From contig NZ_CP092430.2 in NCBI RefSeq assembly GCF_022374935.2, positions 1,178,001-1,242,000 of the forward strand: a DNA stretch of 64,000 bases, read 5' to 3'. Each line of letters begins with the position of its first letter. Position 1 is the first letter of the stretch. The notes beneath the pieces are model-generated. The model did no database searches and was not told where the DNA came from. It saw nothing but the letters and a program-made list of their open reading frames with translations. A program made the position numbers and the translations under genes. Positions 17,244 to 28,029 of the stretch are shown here, in pieces. The DNA comes from Mycolicibacter virginiensis. GTDB taxonomy: Bacteria > Actinomycetota > Actinomycetes > Mycobacteriales > Mycobacteriaceae.

Positions 17244-17548
17244 ACCATGCTGTGCTGACCGTGTTGTGGATGGCGGCGGACGACATCTTGGCCGATGGCG
17301 TGCCGCGCGACACCGGGCCGGACTTCGGTAAGGCCAGCCCGTTCGGGCTGTTGGTCATCGTGCTGCTGATGCTCGGCACATTCGCACTGGTGTGGTCGAT
17401 GAACCGGCAGCTCAAGAAGTTGCCGGAATCGTTCGACCGCGACCACCCGGCCGCCGACCAAGCCGCCGACGAGGGGACCGTCGGGTCCGCTTCGCCCGAG
17501 GATCTCCCGGGCGACGACGAGCCGGGATCGCCGCCGCGGCAGTCGTAG
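17240..17548 (+). CDS. Small single-pass membrane protein (Rv1083 homologue)
   Basis: A 102-residue protein translated from an ATGA overlap with mca. A short N-terminal segment is followed by a transmembrane helix at about residues 33-53 and a polar, acidic C-terminal tail ([20 protein letters not shown]). It corresponds in position to Rv1083. Function unknown; coupling to mca suggests a link to mycothiol metabolism only by context. Confidence 0.75.
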   Translation: MNHAVLTVLWMAADDILADGVPRDTGPDFGKASPFGLLVIVLLMLGTFALVWSMNRQLKKLPESFDRDHPAADQAADEGTVGSASPEDLPGDDEPGSPPRQS

Positions 17549-17697
17549 CGCTAACAGCTCCCCAACACCGGGTATCGCGTATGCGACTGCCGGATTAACC
17601 TTTGCCCCTTCAGGTTTCGTCACTATCGCGGCTGTCGCCGACCCTAGCGCCGCGTGAGATGATTGCCCTGCCCGCGGATTGGGAGGAAGGTTCGGGG

Positions 17698-18027
17698 TTG
17701 GCCATGCTCGCAGATCGCTCACCAGGGTTGGCGGTATCGCCGGTCATCTTGATGGTGTTACTGGTCGGCCTGCTCAAGGTTCCGGCCGTGCACGCCGACG
17801 CGGTCGACACCACGTTCCTAGGCGCACTCAACTCCAAGGGCATCGACTTCGCCAACGGCCAGTCTGCGGTCATCGCCGGGCATGAGGTCTGCGACGAGCT
17901 CGACAGTGGCCGGCAGAAGAACGACGTGGTGTCCGAGGTGATGCAGAGTAGCCAGCTCGACGGCTATCACGCCGGCTTCTTCGTGGGGGTCAGCGTCAGC
18001 GCGTTCTGCCCGCGGCATCACGGCTAG
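17698..18027 (+). CDS. DUF732-type secreted small protein
   Basis: A 109-residue exported protein. An N-terminal hydrophobic stretch ends in VHA-DA, a good signal-peptidase site at about residue 35. The mature part (ALNSKGIDFANGQSAVIAGH, CDEL, FCP) matches the DUF732 pattern of small mycobacterial secreted proteins with two cysteines. The TTG at 17698 is 7 nt after GGAGGAAGG (17682-17690); ATG 17704 is the alternative. It ends a few bases from the convergent PPE gene. Not part of the M. tuberculosis Rv1083-Rv1084 junction as I recall it, so probably inserted here. Function unknown. Confidence 0.7.
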   Translation: MAMLADRSPGLAVSPVILMVLLVGLLKVPAVHADAVDTTFLGALNSKGIDFANGQSAVIAGHEVCDELDSGRQKNDVVSEVMQSSQLDGYHAGFFVGVSVSAFCPRHHG

Positions 18028-18033
18028 TTCTGC

Positions 18034-19146
18034 TCAGCCCGCCGAGGGCGGCTTGGGCATCACCGGGCCTCGCAGCTCCAAACCCACTTCCAGGTCCTCG
18101 TACTTCTGCTGTTTGCGCTTGCGCCAGCCACTGCCCGCGGAATTCGATGGCGGCACCATCGGCGGCATGATCGGCGGGACGCCGGCGAACGTCGTGGACT
18201 GGCTTGCCGGCAGCGGTGTCGCCGAGGACGCCAACTGCACCGGTGCCTGTGTCGCGGCCAGAAACCCCGCCGCGGCGGGTGGCACGGTCAGTGGGCCCAG
18301 CTTCACCCCGACACCGATTGCCGCCGCGGGCATTTCGGTGAGGCCGGCGGCGCCCAGCGCGCCCAGCCCCCCGAGCGGCATCGCCGGGATCAAGGCGGAC
18401 TCGCCCTCGGCCAGGCCCTGCGCCATGGCGGTGTTGACGTTCTGCAACGCCTGCGCTGAGGTGTTCTGGGCGAGGTAGCTGAGCAGGTTGATCGGGAAGC
18501 CGGACGACACGAACTGGTTGGCATAGGTGTTCGCCAGGCCCGTCCAACTTGCGTTGGGGTCGAATGCGGGCAGTGGCGACTCCAATGACGCCAAAGTCGA
18601 AGCAGCAGAAGTAGTCCCACTACTGGCTGTCGCGGGCTTCGGGGAGCTGAACGCGGGAAGTGTGGTGGCTTGCGCCGAAGCCGCCTGATAGCGGGTCATC
18701 GCGGCAGCGTTGTTCGTCCACATGCCCAGATACTGGCCCTCATTCTCCGCGATAGCCGCGGAGTTGGTCCCGAATCGATTGGACGCCAGCAGTTGCACCC
18801 GGCGAGTGCGGTTGGCCTTGATTGCTGTGGTCGGGGCCACCGCCGTGCGGACCGTTTCGAAAGCGGCGGCGGCTTGCTGCATCGAGGCGGCGGTGCGCCG
18901 GCACTGCTGTGCCGTGGCACGCAGCCACACCAGGTAGGGCTCGACGGATTGCACCATTGCAGCCGCGGAACGGCCGCGCCATGAGTCCACCAACGACGAC
19001 AGGGCGGCGACATAGTCGTCGGCGTATTCGTCCAGATAGGTGCCGAGCTGCCGCCACACCCCCGACGCCTCGATGAGGGATCTCGCGCCGGGTCCGTTGT
19101 GGACCAGCGCGGAGGTGACCTCGGGGGGAGCGGTTACCGACTGCAT
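18034..19146 (-). CDS. PPE family protein
   Basis: A 370-residue protein. The N-terminal ~165 residues form a PPE-type helical domain: APPEVTSALVHNGPGA at 6-21, a central long hairpin, and MWTNNAAAM near residue 142, the WxG-like turn. The C-terminal half is Ala/Gly/Pro-rich and ends in a basic GWRKRKQQ stretch. PPE proteins are secreted by ESX systems, usually with a PE partner, and some act in outer-membrane nutrient uptake. No PE gene is adjacent. It follows pstS by 19 nt on the same strand, so it is probably co-transcribed with a phosphate-binding lipoprotein. Confidence 0.85.
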   Translation of the reverse strand: MQSVTAPPEVTSALVHNGPGARSLIEASGVWRQLGTYLDEYADDYVAALSSLVDSWRGRSAAAMVQSVEPYLVWLRATAQQCRRTAASMQQAAAAFETVRTAVAPTTAIKANRTRRVQLLASNRFGTNSAAIAENEGQYLGMWTNNAAAMTRYQAASAQATTLPAFSSPKPATASSGTTSAASTLASLESPLPAFDPNASWTGLANTYANQFVSSGFPINLLSYLAQNTSAQALQNVNTAMAQGLAEGESALIPAMPLGGLGALGAAGLTEMPAAAIGVGVKLGPLTVPPAAAGFLAATQAPVQLASSATPLPASQSTTFAGVPPIMPPMVPPSNSAGSGWRKRKQQKYEDLEVGLELRGPVMPKPPSAG

Positions 19147-19165
19147 ACCCGTGGTGGCGGCTCGT

Positions 19166-20278
19166 TTAGGCGATCGCGCTGATGGCGGCCGAGAGGCGTG
19201 ACTTCAACGCATCGGGGATGGGGACGTAGCCGTGATCCGCCAGGTCGTTCTGGCCGTCGCCGATCGCGCTCTGCAGGAAGGCGCGCACCGCGCTTCCGAC
19301 CTCTGGATCGGGATACTTCGAGCAGACGATCTCGTAGGTGGCCAGCACGATCGGGTAGGCGCCGGGCTGGTTCGGCCGATAGAAGGAGATGGTGTCCAGC
19401 GCCAAGTCGTTGCCTTCGCGGATGAACCAGGCCGACAGGATGGTCTTGCCGACGGATTCCGCACTGATCGACACCGGATTCGGGCCGGCTGAGGTGATGA
19501 CGTTGGCCATGCCCAGGTGGTGGCCCTGGGCGAAGGACCACTCGGTGTAGGTGATCGACCCCTCGAGGTCGGCCGCAGTCGCGGCGACTCCTTCGTTGCC
19601 ATGGGCGCTCTGGCCGGCAGCGCCGTTGAACGTCCGTCCGGCCCCCTTGCCCCAGGTGCCCGCGGATGCGGTGTCCAGGTAGCGCTGGAAGTTGTCCGTG
19701 GTCCCGGACGCGTCGCTGCGCGACACCACCCGAATCGGCAGGGCAGGCAGGTCGGTGCCGGTGTTCAGGGCGGCGATCGCGGGATCGTTCCAGGTGGTGA
19801 TGGTGCCGTTGAAGATGTTGGCGGCGGTGGGGCCGTCCAGGTTCAGCGATGTCACGCCGCCCAGGCGGAATGCGATGGCAATGGGCCCGAACACCAACGG
19901 CAGGTTCCATACCGGCGCACCGCAGCGCTGCTGGGCGCGGTCGTATTCACCCTTGCTCAGCGGCGAATCAGATCCTCCGAAATCCGTTTGGGCGGCCATG
20001 AACTCGTCGATACCCGCACCGGATCCGTTCGCATGGTAGGTCAGGCTCTGGCCGGGGCAGGCTTGGCTGAACGACGCGACGAACCGCGTCATCGCGTTGG
20101 ACTGAGCGGTGGATCCGCTGGCCGTCAGGTTCGCGCGCCCGCCACAGTCCACGCCGGACGACGGGGCTGGTGCCGCGTGGCTCGGTGCGGTCGCGTCATG
20201 GCCCCCGCCGCACCCGGACAGCAGCGCAGCGCCCACGGCCAGCAAGCTCGGTACGGCACGTCGATTGATGTCAATCAC
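19166..20278 (-). CDS. pstS: Phosphate-binding lipoprotein PstS
   Basis: A 370-residue lipoprotein. The lipobox LLSGC puts the lipid on Cys23. The mature region has the PstS signatures: ASGSTAQ (phosphate P-loop-like), [13 protein letters not shown], and [12 protein letters not shown]. It binds inorganic phosphate outside the membrane and delivers it to an ABC permease. No pstC, pstA or pstB is nearby, so it is a stand-alone receptor. The GTG start at 20278 has a GAGGG SD. It is the first gene of a probable pstS-PPE operon and divergent from the thioredoxin-domain gene. Confidence 0.9.
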   Translation of the reverse strand: MIDINRRAVPSLLAVGAALLSGCGGGHDATAPSHAAPAPSSGVDCGGRANLTASGSTAQSNAMTRFVASFSQACPGQSLTYHANGSGAGIDEFMAAQTDFGGSDSPLSKGEYDRAQQRCGAPVWNLPLVFGPIAIAFRLGGVTSLNLDGPTAANIFNGTITTWNDPAIAALNTGTDLPALPIRVVSRSDASGTTDNFQRYLDTASAGTWGKGAGRTFNGAAGQSAHGNEGVAATAADLEGSITYTEWSFAQGHHLGMANVITSAGPNPVSISAESVGKTILSAWFIREGNDLALDTISFYRPNQPGAYPIVLATYEIVCSKYPDPEVGSAVRAFLQSAIGDGQNDLADHGYVPIPDALKSRLSAAISAIA

Positions 20279-20443
20279 ATCCCTCGGGTCGTCTCATCGG
20301 CGAATGCTAGCAATGGTGTCGCCCCTCAACATTGGTGCTCTACAGGAGAATTCAAGAGTTCAGCAACCGTTTTCGAACTTGTCATGAGTTGTACGGACAT
20401 CGTCCGCGTGTGGGGCTCAGCGCCAACTGGCGTCGAACAGGAT

Positions 20444-20449
20444 TAGCGT
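20444..20449 (+). promoter_or_regulatory. -10 element (TAGCGT) for the Rv1084-like gene
   Basis: TAGCGT ends 6 nt before ATG 20456; leaderless spacing. Confidence 0.4.
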
Positions 20450-20455
20450 GGATGG

Positions 20456-22462
<2,007 letters not shown>

Positions 22463-22472
22463 CGTGCGGCAC

Positions 22473-22856
22473 ATGACGAGCGCACCCGAGCGGGCACAGG
22501 CCATCACCGAGACCGTCCACCGCTACATCGAGCTGGTCGGCGGCGGCGACGCCGATGCGCTGGTCGAGCTCTATGCCTCCGACGCCACCCTGGAGGACCC
22601 GGTCGGCGGCGAGGTGCACATCGGCCACCAGGCCATCCGCAACTTCTACTCGGCCATCACCGGGCTGGACCGCAAGTCCGAGCTGGTGACGCTGCGGGTC
22701 GCCGGCAACGAGGCGGCGTTCCACTTCGCGCTGACCATCACCAACGGTGACCACCGGATGCGCATCGAGCCGATCGACGTGATGGTGTTCGACGGCGACG
22801 GCAAGATCGCCGGGATGAAGGCCTACTGGTCGGCGGAGAACATCACCCAGTTGTAG
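22473..22856 (+). CDS. Ketosteroid isomerase-like protein
   Basis: A 127-residue SnoaL/KSI-fold protein. It aligns along its whole length with bacterial delta5-3-ketosteroid isomerase: Tyr18 in HRY, Asp42 in TLEDPVG and Asp102 in EPID match the catalytic Tyr14, Asp38 and Asp99 of the Comamonas enzyme. All three being present makes true steroid delta5-delta4 isomerase activity plausible, which would complement the 3-beta-hydroxysteroid dehydrogenase at 52575-53684. It starts 10 nt after the upstream stop and converges on hemolysin III. Confidence 0.8.
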   Translation: MTSAPERAQAITETVHRYIELVGGGDADALVELYASDATLEDPVGGEVHIGHQAIRNFYSAITGLDRKSELVTLRVAGNEAAFHFALTITNGDHRMRIEPIDVMVFDGDGKIAGMKAYWSAENITQL

Positions 22857-22869
22857 GCCCGCGCGGCGA

Positions 22870-23580
22870 CTACAGCACCGCGAACCAGATCGCGATGTAC
22901 TGGCAGATCGCGGCCACAGCGGTGCAAGCGTGGAAGAACTCGTGGTAGCCGAACGTCTCGGGCCACGGATCCGGCCACTTCAGCGCGTACATGATCGCGC
23001 CGATGCTGTAGAGCGTTCCACCGACGGCCAGCAGCACCATCGCCGCGACACCGGCGTTGTGCATGATCGTCGCGATGAAAAAGGCTGACACCCAGCCCAG
23101 CAGCAGGTAAAGCGGCACTCCGACCCATTTCGGGGCGGTCGGCCAGCACAACTTGAGCACCACGCCGGCCAAAGCGCCACCCCACACGATCGCCATCACC
23201 AGCCGTTCCTGGGCGCCGTGGTCCATCGCCAGCAGGGCGAACGGGGTGTAGGTGCCGGCGATGAAGATGAAGATCATCGCGTGGTCGAGCCGCTTCATGC
23301 GGATTCGGGCGGCGACAGACTTCCAGGTGATCCGGTGATAGGTCGCGCTGACCGCGAACATGCCCACCACCGAGATGGAGTAGGCCAATGTCGCCAGGCC
23401 GGCTTCGAGCCCGGCCAGCGACCAGGCAACCGCGGTCAGGGTGATCCCGGCGATGACGGCAACGATGGCCGACACCAAGTGGATCCACCCGCGTGCCCGC
23501 GGTTTGGTGTGCGGCGCGGTGAGGTCCGCCGGCAGCTCGTTCGGATTCGGCTCGGCGATGGTGTCGGTGTGGGTGCTCAT
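22870..23580 (-). CDS. Hemolysin III/PAQR-family membrane protein (Rv1085c homologue)
   Basis: A 236-residue seven-helix membrane protein. The conserved polar residues of the HlyIII/PAQR superfamily are present: SATYHR in helix 2, [18 protein letters not shown] in helix 3 and the C-terminal HEFFHACTA, whose histidines bind metal in PAQR hydrolases. Proposed activity is metal-dependent amide or ester hydrolysis of lipids; toxicity to red cells is not implied. ATG 23580 has the SD AGGAAGG. Divergent from the Z-FPP synthase gene. Confidence 0.9.
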   Translation of the reverse strand: MSTHTDTIAEPNPNELPADLTAPHTKPRARGWIHLVSAIVAVIAGITLTAVAWSLAGLEAGLATLAYSISVVGMFAVSATYHRITWKSVAARIRMKRLDHAMIFIFIAGTYTPFALLAMDHGAQERLVMAIVWGGALAGVVLKLCWPTAPKWVGVPLYLLLGWVSAFFIATIMHNAGVAAMVLLAVGGTLYSIGAIMYALKWPDPWPETFGYHEFFHACTAVAAICQYIAIWFAVL

Positions 23581-23641
23581 GGGCCTTCCTGAACTCCACG
23601 CGGATCCCGGACTGATTCCCGTCATTGCTTTCAGATCACAG

Positions 23642-23647
23642 TAGTCT
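23642..23647 (+). promoter_or_regulatory. -10 element (TAGTCT) for Z-FPP synthase
   Basis: TAGTCT ends 8 nt before GTG 23656; leaderless arrangement. Confidence 0.5.
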
Positions 23648-23655
23648 GGGTTTTT

Positions 23656-24456
23656 GTGGCAATCATCCCGGCGCGCTTGAAAGAGCCGCTGTACCGGATC
23701 TACGAACTGCGTCTCCGGCAGGGCCTGGCGGCGTCGCGGTCGAACCTGCCCCGCCACATCGCCGTTCTCTGCGACGGTAACCGCCGGTGGGCGCGCGATG
23801 CCGGCTACGACGATGTCAGCTACGGCTACCGGATGGGTGCGGCCAAGATCGCCGAGATGCTGCGCTGGTGCGCCGATGCGGGCATCGAGATGGCCACCGT
23901 CTACCTGCTGTCCACCGAGAACCTGCAGCGTGACCCCGCCGAACTGGCTGCGCTCATCGAGATCATCACCGATGTGGTGGAGGAGATCTGCGCGCCCGCA
24001 AACCGGTGGAGCGTGCGCACGGTGGGGGATCTGGCGCTGCTGGGTGAAGAACCAGCTCGTCGCCTGCGTGAGGCTGTCGAGAGCACGGCGACCAACGATG
24101 GCGTGGCCTCGCGCCTGCACGTCAACGTCGCAGTCGGCTACGGCGGCCGGCAGGAGATCGTCGACGCCGTGCGTGGCCTGCTCGGCAAGCAGCTAGCCAA
24201 CGGCGCCACGGCCGAGGAGCTCGTCGACGCGGTGACCGTCGAAGGCATCTCGGAGAACCTCTACACCTCGGGCCAGCCGGACCCGGACCTGGTGATTCGC
24301 ACCTCCGGGGAGCAGCGGCTGTCCGGTTTCCTGCTGTGGCAGAGCGCCTACTCGGAGATGTGGTTCACCGAGGCGCACTGGCCGGCGTTTCGCCGGGTCG
24401 ACTTCCTGCGCGCGCTGCGCGACTACAGCGTGCGGCACCGGAGATTCGGGCGGTAG
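23656..24456 (+). CDS. Short-chain Z-isoprenyl diphosphate synthase (Rv1086 homologue)
   Basis: A 266-residue cis-prenyltransferase (UppS family). Asp40 in [10 protein letters not shown] binds the Mg-diphosphate, and [10 protein letters not shown] (215-224) with [10 protein letters not shown] is the IPP-binding region. Rv1086 makes omega,E,Z-farnesyl diphosphate, the precursor that Rv2361c extends to decaprenyl phosphate for arabinogalactan synthesis. The GTG start is leaderless. The downstream membrane protein begins 6 nt after its stop, so they are likely one unit. Confidence 0.9.
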   Translation: MAIIPARLKEPLYRIYELRLRQGLAASRSNLPRHIAVLCDGNRRWARDAGYDDVSYGYRMGAAKIAEMLRWCADAGIEMATVYLLSTENLQRDPAELAALIEIITDVVEEICAPANRWSVRTVGDLALLGEEPARRLREAVESTATNDGVASRLHVNVAVGYGGRQEIVDAVRGLLGKQLANGATAEELVDAVTVEGISENLYTSGQPDPDLVIRTSGEQRLSGFLLWQSAYSEMWFTEAHWPAFRRVDFLRALRDYSVRHRRFGR

Positions 24457-24462
24457 CGAGCC

Positions 24463-25830
24463 GTGGTGGTGTTGTCGGCGCTGGTCTTCACCCTGAGTTG
24501 GTGGCTCGGGATGTATCTGTTGGCGCGAGACCCGCGCAAACCGGTGCTGGTGCTGGCCGCGGTCGGGTTGTGCGGCTTTGCCGCCGTGGTGGCCGCCGAC
24601 GCGGTCCGGGCGGTGTGGCATCCGGTGCTGCTCGGGCGGGTGGAGATCTACCTGGCGGTGGTTCCCGGGGTGGCCTGGTTCGCGGTGCTGCTGGAGCTGG
24701 CCCGGCCATGTGATCGCTGGACCGGCCGGGCGCGCGACGCGACGTTCATCGGCGCGGTTGCGGCTGCGGCACTGGTCGGAGCGACCTGGGCCGGCAGCGT
24801 CGAAGGTCCGCCGGGGGCCGGACATTGGCTGCTGTTCGTAGTGATCTCGGTCTCGACGCTGGCGGCGATGGTCAAGGCGCTGATCCGGCCTGCGCAGCCT
24901 GGTTCGGTGCTTGGGGTGGCCGCCGTCGCGACGCTGTTCTTTGCCCTCGCCAACGCGATCCTGATCATCCCGCTGGGCATGGTGCCCAGCGGCATCGCGC
25001 TGGCCAGCACCGGCGTCGACGTGCTTCTGCTGGGCCTGGCGGTGGCGCTCTGGGATGCCTTCGACGAAGGCCAGGCGCTGCGGCTGGACATGCTGCGGTC
25101 GTTTCTTGCCTGCGTCGCGATGGCGGCGTTGCTGGGTGGGCAGGCGTTGATCGGCTTGTGGTTGACCCGGCCCGAACCCGTGGCGCAGACCGCGCTGACG
25201 GTGCTGCTGTTCACCACGATCGCGGTCGGGATCGAGGTCCAGGTGTTCGTCGACCGGCTGGCCGGGCTCTGGGACCGGCTGGCGTTCTGGCGCTCCCCGG
25301 CGTTGCGCGCCGACCGTGCCGTGTTGCGCGGCACCGAGGCGGCGCTGGCGCTGCGCTCGACCGGCCCGCTCGACGACCTCGACGAGGAGACCTTCGTCCG
25401 GCTGACCCGCCGGGCGTTGGGGCACTACGGGGACCTGTCGAAGCTCGTCGCCAGCCCGCTGACCGCGCTACCGGTCATCGACGAGCGATTGGCTGCCCGC
25501 GGCGCGCCCGATGCGCCGCTGGAACGAGCCAACGAACTCAAGGCGCTGCTCGCCGACCGGATCGCCGCGCTCAAGCCCCGTGACTGCGGCGAATTCGGCA
25601 CCACCGAACAGTGGCGGCATTACAACGCCCTGTATTTCCCCTACGTGGTGGGCGTGCGCGCCTACGCGCAGAACGCCACCGCGGCCGGCCTGGACCCCAC
25701 GGCGCGCCAGGCCTGGCAGTGGCTGGTCACCGAGGTGCCGCAGCGTTCGCTGCACAACTGGCAGAACGCCGGGGCCCGCGTGATCGCCGCCGACCTGCGG
25801 GGCCGGATGACGGTGTCGCCGGCTCTCTGA
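24463..25830 (+). CDS. Polytopic membrane protein with soluble C-terminal domain, unknown
   Basis: A 455-residue protein. Roughly eight hydrophobic helices cover residues 1-255 (about 2-20, 27-45, 63-80, 95-112, 122-140, 150-170, 178-197, 213-255). Residues 270-455 are soluble and helical, with a conserved-looking segment around WRHYNALYFPYVVGVR and WQWLVTEVPQRSLHNWQNAG. The N-terminus resembles the 7-helix sensor domains of actinobacterial kinases, but no kinase domain follows. It starts (GTG) 6 nt after the Z-FPP synthase, suggesting co-expression. I do not recognise the family. Confidence 0.65.
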   Translation: MVVLSALVFTLSWWLGMYLLARDPRKPVLVLAAVGLCGFAAVVAADAVRAVWHPVLLGRVEIYLAVVPGVAWFAVLLELARPCDRWTGRARDATFIGAVAAAALVGATWAGSVEGPPGAGHWLLFVVISVSTLAAMVKALIRPAQPGSVLGVAAVATLFFALANAILIIPLGMVPSGIALASTGVDVLLLGLAVALWDAFDEGQALRLDMLRSFLACVAMAALLGGQALIGLWLTRPEPVAQTALTVLLFTTIAVGIEVQVFVDRLAGLWDRLAFWRSPALRADRAVLRGTEAALALRSTGPLDDLDEETFVRLTRRALGHYGDLSKLVASPLTALPVIDERLAARGAPDAPLERANELKALLADRIAALKPRDCGEFGTTEQWRHYNALYFPYVVGVRAYAQNATAAGLDPTARQAWQWLVTEVPQRSLHNWQNAGARVIAADLRGRMTVSPAL

Positions 25831-25929
25831 CCTGCGCTTGGCAGTGCTTGGCAGTGCCACGGGTCGATGTGGCAGCGGTTGCGCCGCAGGGTCGAGGGTG
25901 TCCGCACCACACTCGAAGGGAGTTTCCTC

Positions 25930-26337
25930 ATGACCGCCATCACCACCCCGGTCCTGTCCGACTCGACCGACTCGCTGTTGCGCTTCGCACTCCGCGCCGA
26001 CGCCGCCATCATCGGTGCCGTCGGTCTCCTCGGAGTGATCGCCGCCCGGCCGATGGCGGCGCTGGAGGGCCTGACCCCGGCCCACGAATACGCGCTGGCC
26101 GCGTTCTGCGTTCTCTACGGCGCCGTGGTCTATTTCCTGTCCGCGCTGCCGGACCTGCGTCGCGCGGGTATCGCTGTGATCGCCGCCAATGTGGTGTGCA
26201 CTGTTGCGGCTATCGCGGTGGTGGAGGCCGGCGTGCTGCCGCTGACCGGAATCGGTGTGGTGGCGACGTTGGTCAGCGCGGCCTACACGGCGTTCATCGG
26301 GTGGGTGCAGTACCGCGGGCTGCGCCGCCTGGGCTGA
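25930..26337 (+). CDS. Four-helix integral membrane protein, unknown
   Basis: A 135-residue protein with four hydrophobic segments at about 22-42, 54-73, 79-98 and 105-125 and short loops. The ATG at 25930 has GAAGGGAG nine bases upstream; upstream in-frame codons lack an SD. It resembles the many small mycobacterial four-helix proteins with no assigned role. No strong link to neighbours. Confidence 0.65.
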   Translation: MTAITTPVLSDSTDSLLRFALRADAAIIGAVGLLGVIAARPMAALEGLTPAHEYALAAFCVLYGAVVYFLSALPDLRRAGIAVIAANVVCTVAAIAVVEAGVLPLTGIGVVATLVSAAYTAFIGWVQYRGLRRLG

Positions 26338-26377
26338 GTTGCCGCCCACTCAACGTGTCGCTGCGGCCGTCACCGTC

Positions 26378-26383
26378 TACAGT
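26378..26383 (+). promoter_or_regulatory. -10 element (TACAGT), leaderless
   Basis: TACAGT ends 8 nt before ATG 26392. Confidence 0.45.
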
Positions 26384-26391
26384 TCACTCCC

Positions 26392-26985
26392 ATGAAGTGG
26401 CGGCTGGCGGCGACGACGCTGATCCCCGGAATCCTGATCTACGCCGCGGCGCCGGCGCAGGCCGACGAGAAGACCTACCTCAGTTACCTTGAGTCGCACG
26501 GCTTCAAGTATCAGAACAGCCCTGGCCTGACCACCCCGTCGGGGGCGGTGCAATTCGGCAAGATCATCTGCGAGAACCTGCGGAAGGGGCGCCCGGCCAA
26601 GGACCGGTTCGGCACGAAGGTCGCCGACGGTGTCACCAAGGTCATGATCGACGGGGCGCAACGTGAGATGTGCCCGGACACCTTGGCGGCCGCCGCCAAC
26701 CCGACACCGACGCCGGCGGTGCCGCCGCCGGGTGCCGGCGAACCGCCGTCGCCGGGGCCTGAGGTTCCGCCGCTGGCCGACCAGGCGCCGCCGCCCGGCT
26801 TCCCGCCGCCCCCGGGCTTCCCGCCCCCGCCGGGTTTCCCACCGCCGCCGGACTTCCCGCCGCCGCCGGGTTTCCCGCCGCCGCCGGAGCCTGCACCCGC
26901 ACCCGCCGGGGAGCTGCCGCCACCGCCGCCGGAGCCGGCGCCCCCGCCGGGACAGCCGCAGCCGGGCACCGCGACGCAGCCCTAA
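26392..26985 (+). CDS. Secreted DUF732 protein with proline-rich tail
   Basis: A 197-residue exported protein. A signal peptide ends around AQA-DE (residue 25). Residues 25-105 form a DUF732-like domain with ICENL and EMCPDT cysteines that may form a disulfide. Residues 106-197 are a long Pro-rich tail with repeated FPPPPG units, as in cell-wall-spanning or surface proteins. Function unknown. The stop is followed at once by a family 2 repeat shared with the convergent coaA gene. Confidence 0.72.
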   Translation: MKWRLAATTLIPGILIYAAAPAQADEKTYLSYLESHGFKYQNSPGLTTPSGAVQFGKIICENLRKGRPAKDRFGTKVADGVTKVMIDGAQREMCPDTLAAAANPTPTPAVPPPGAGEPPSPGPEVPPLADQAPPPGFPPPPGFPPPPGFPPPPDFPPPPGFPPPPEPAPAPAGELPPPPPEPAPPPGQPQPGTATQP

Positions 26986-27048
26986 CGCCGCGCAGACGGC
27001 GGCGACCCGCAGCGCCCGGCTCCGCCGCGCTTGCGATCGCCGCTAGAG
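26986..27048 (-). repeat. Dispersed repeat family 2, copy B
   Basis: Read on the minus strand it starts at the coaA stop codon (CTAGCGGCGATCGCAAGCGC) and continues with CGGAGCCGGGCGCTGCGGG. It is the counterpart of 355-412 and again provides the stop codon of the gene it follows. It fills the gap between two convergent genes. Confidence 0.6.
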
Positions 27049-27990
27049 CTTGCGCAGCCGAAGCCTGTTGATGGAGTGATCGGCGTCCTTGCGCAGCACC
27101 AGGGTCGCTCGCGGCCGGGTGGGCAGGATGTTCTCGATCAGGTTGGGCCGGTTGATCGAGCGCCAGATGTCGCGCGCCGCGGCCACCGCCTGCTGGTCAT
27201 TCAGGGCCGCGTAGTGGTGGAAGTGCGAGTCAGGGTTGGCGAACGAGGTGGAGCGCATCGCCAGGAAGCGCGAGACATACCAGTGCTCGATGTCTTCCAC
27301 CCGGGCATCGACGTACAGCGAGAAGTCGAACAGGTCGGAGATCATCAGCGTCGGCCCGGTCTGCAGCACGTTGAGACCTTCGAGGATCAAGATGTCGGGG
27401 TGGCGGACCACCTGCTTGGCACTGGGCACGATGTCGTAACTCATGTGTGAGTAGACCGGCGCGCACACGTAGTCCGCACCGGACTTCACCGAGGTGACAA
27501 ACCGCATCAGCGCGCGACGGTTGTAGCTTTCCGGGAACCCCTTGCGGTGCATCAGGTTCCGGCGCTGCAACTCGTGATTGGGGTAGAGGAACCCGTCGGT
27601 GGTGACCAGGTCCACCCGCGGGTGGTGGTCCCAGCGGGCCAGCAGCGCCTGCAGCACGCGGGCCGTCGTCGACTTACCGACCGCCACGCTGCCGGCTACT
27701 CCGATGACGAAGGGCACCGGCCGATCGGGATTCTGGTCGTTCTCGGCACCCAGGAACTCCGCGGTGGCGGCGAAGAGCTGTTGGCGGGCGGCGACCTGCA
27801 GGTGCAACAGACGCGCGAGCGGCAGATAGACCTCTTCGACCTCCAACAGGTCGACCTGCTCGCCCAGGCCGCGCAGCGCGACGACTTCTTCTTCGGTAAG
27901 CGGCATCGGCGTAGACATACGCAGTGTCCGCCATTGACGTCGGTCGAACTCCACGTAGGGAGTCGGCTCGCTAAGCCGCCGCATGACCAT
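27043..27990 (-). CDS. coaA: Pantothenate kinase, type I
   Basis: A 315-residue type I PanK that phosphorylates pantothenate with ATP, the first step of CoA synthesis. The P-loop GSVAVGKS (100-107) and the following [12 protein letters not shown] (catalytic Asp) are intact, and the C-terminal [26 protein letters not shown] region is nearly identical to Rv1092c. ATG 27990 or 27984 could start it. Divergent from the peptidase-like gene with only 39 nt between them. Confidence 0.96.
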   Translation of the reverse strand: MVMRRLSEPTPYVEFDRRQWRTLRMSTPMPLTEEEVVALRGLGEQVDLLEVEEVYLPLARLLHLQVAARQQLFAATAEFLGAENDQNPDRPVPFVIGVAGSVAVGKSTTARVLQALLARWDHHPRVDLVTTDGFLYPNHELQRRNLMHRKGFPESYNRRALMRFVTSVKSGADYVCAPVYSHMSYDIVPSAKQVVRHPDILILEGLNVLQTGPTLMISDLFDFSLYVDARVEDIEHWYVSRFLAMRSTSFANPDSHFHHYAALNDQQAVAAARDIWRSINRPNLIENILPTRPRATLVLRKDADHSINRLRLRKL

Positions 27991-28015
27991 ACAGTCTTGC
28001 AGTAGCCGCGACGGT

Positions 28016-28021
28016 TAGCCT
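28016..28021 (+). promoter_or_regulatory. -10 element (TAGCCT), leaderless
   Basis: TAGCCT ends 8 nt before ATG 28030 within the 39-nt gap between coaA and the DUF885-like gene. Confidence 0.5.
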
Positions 28022-28029
28022 GATCGGGT

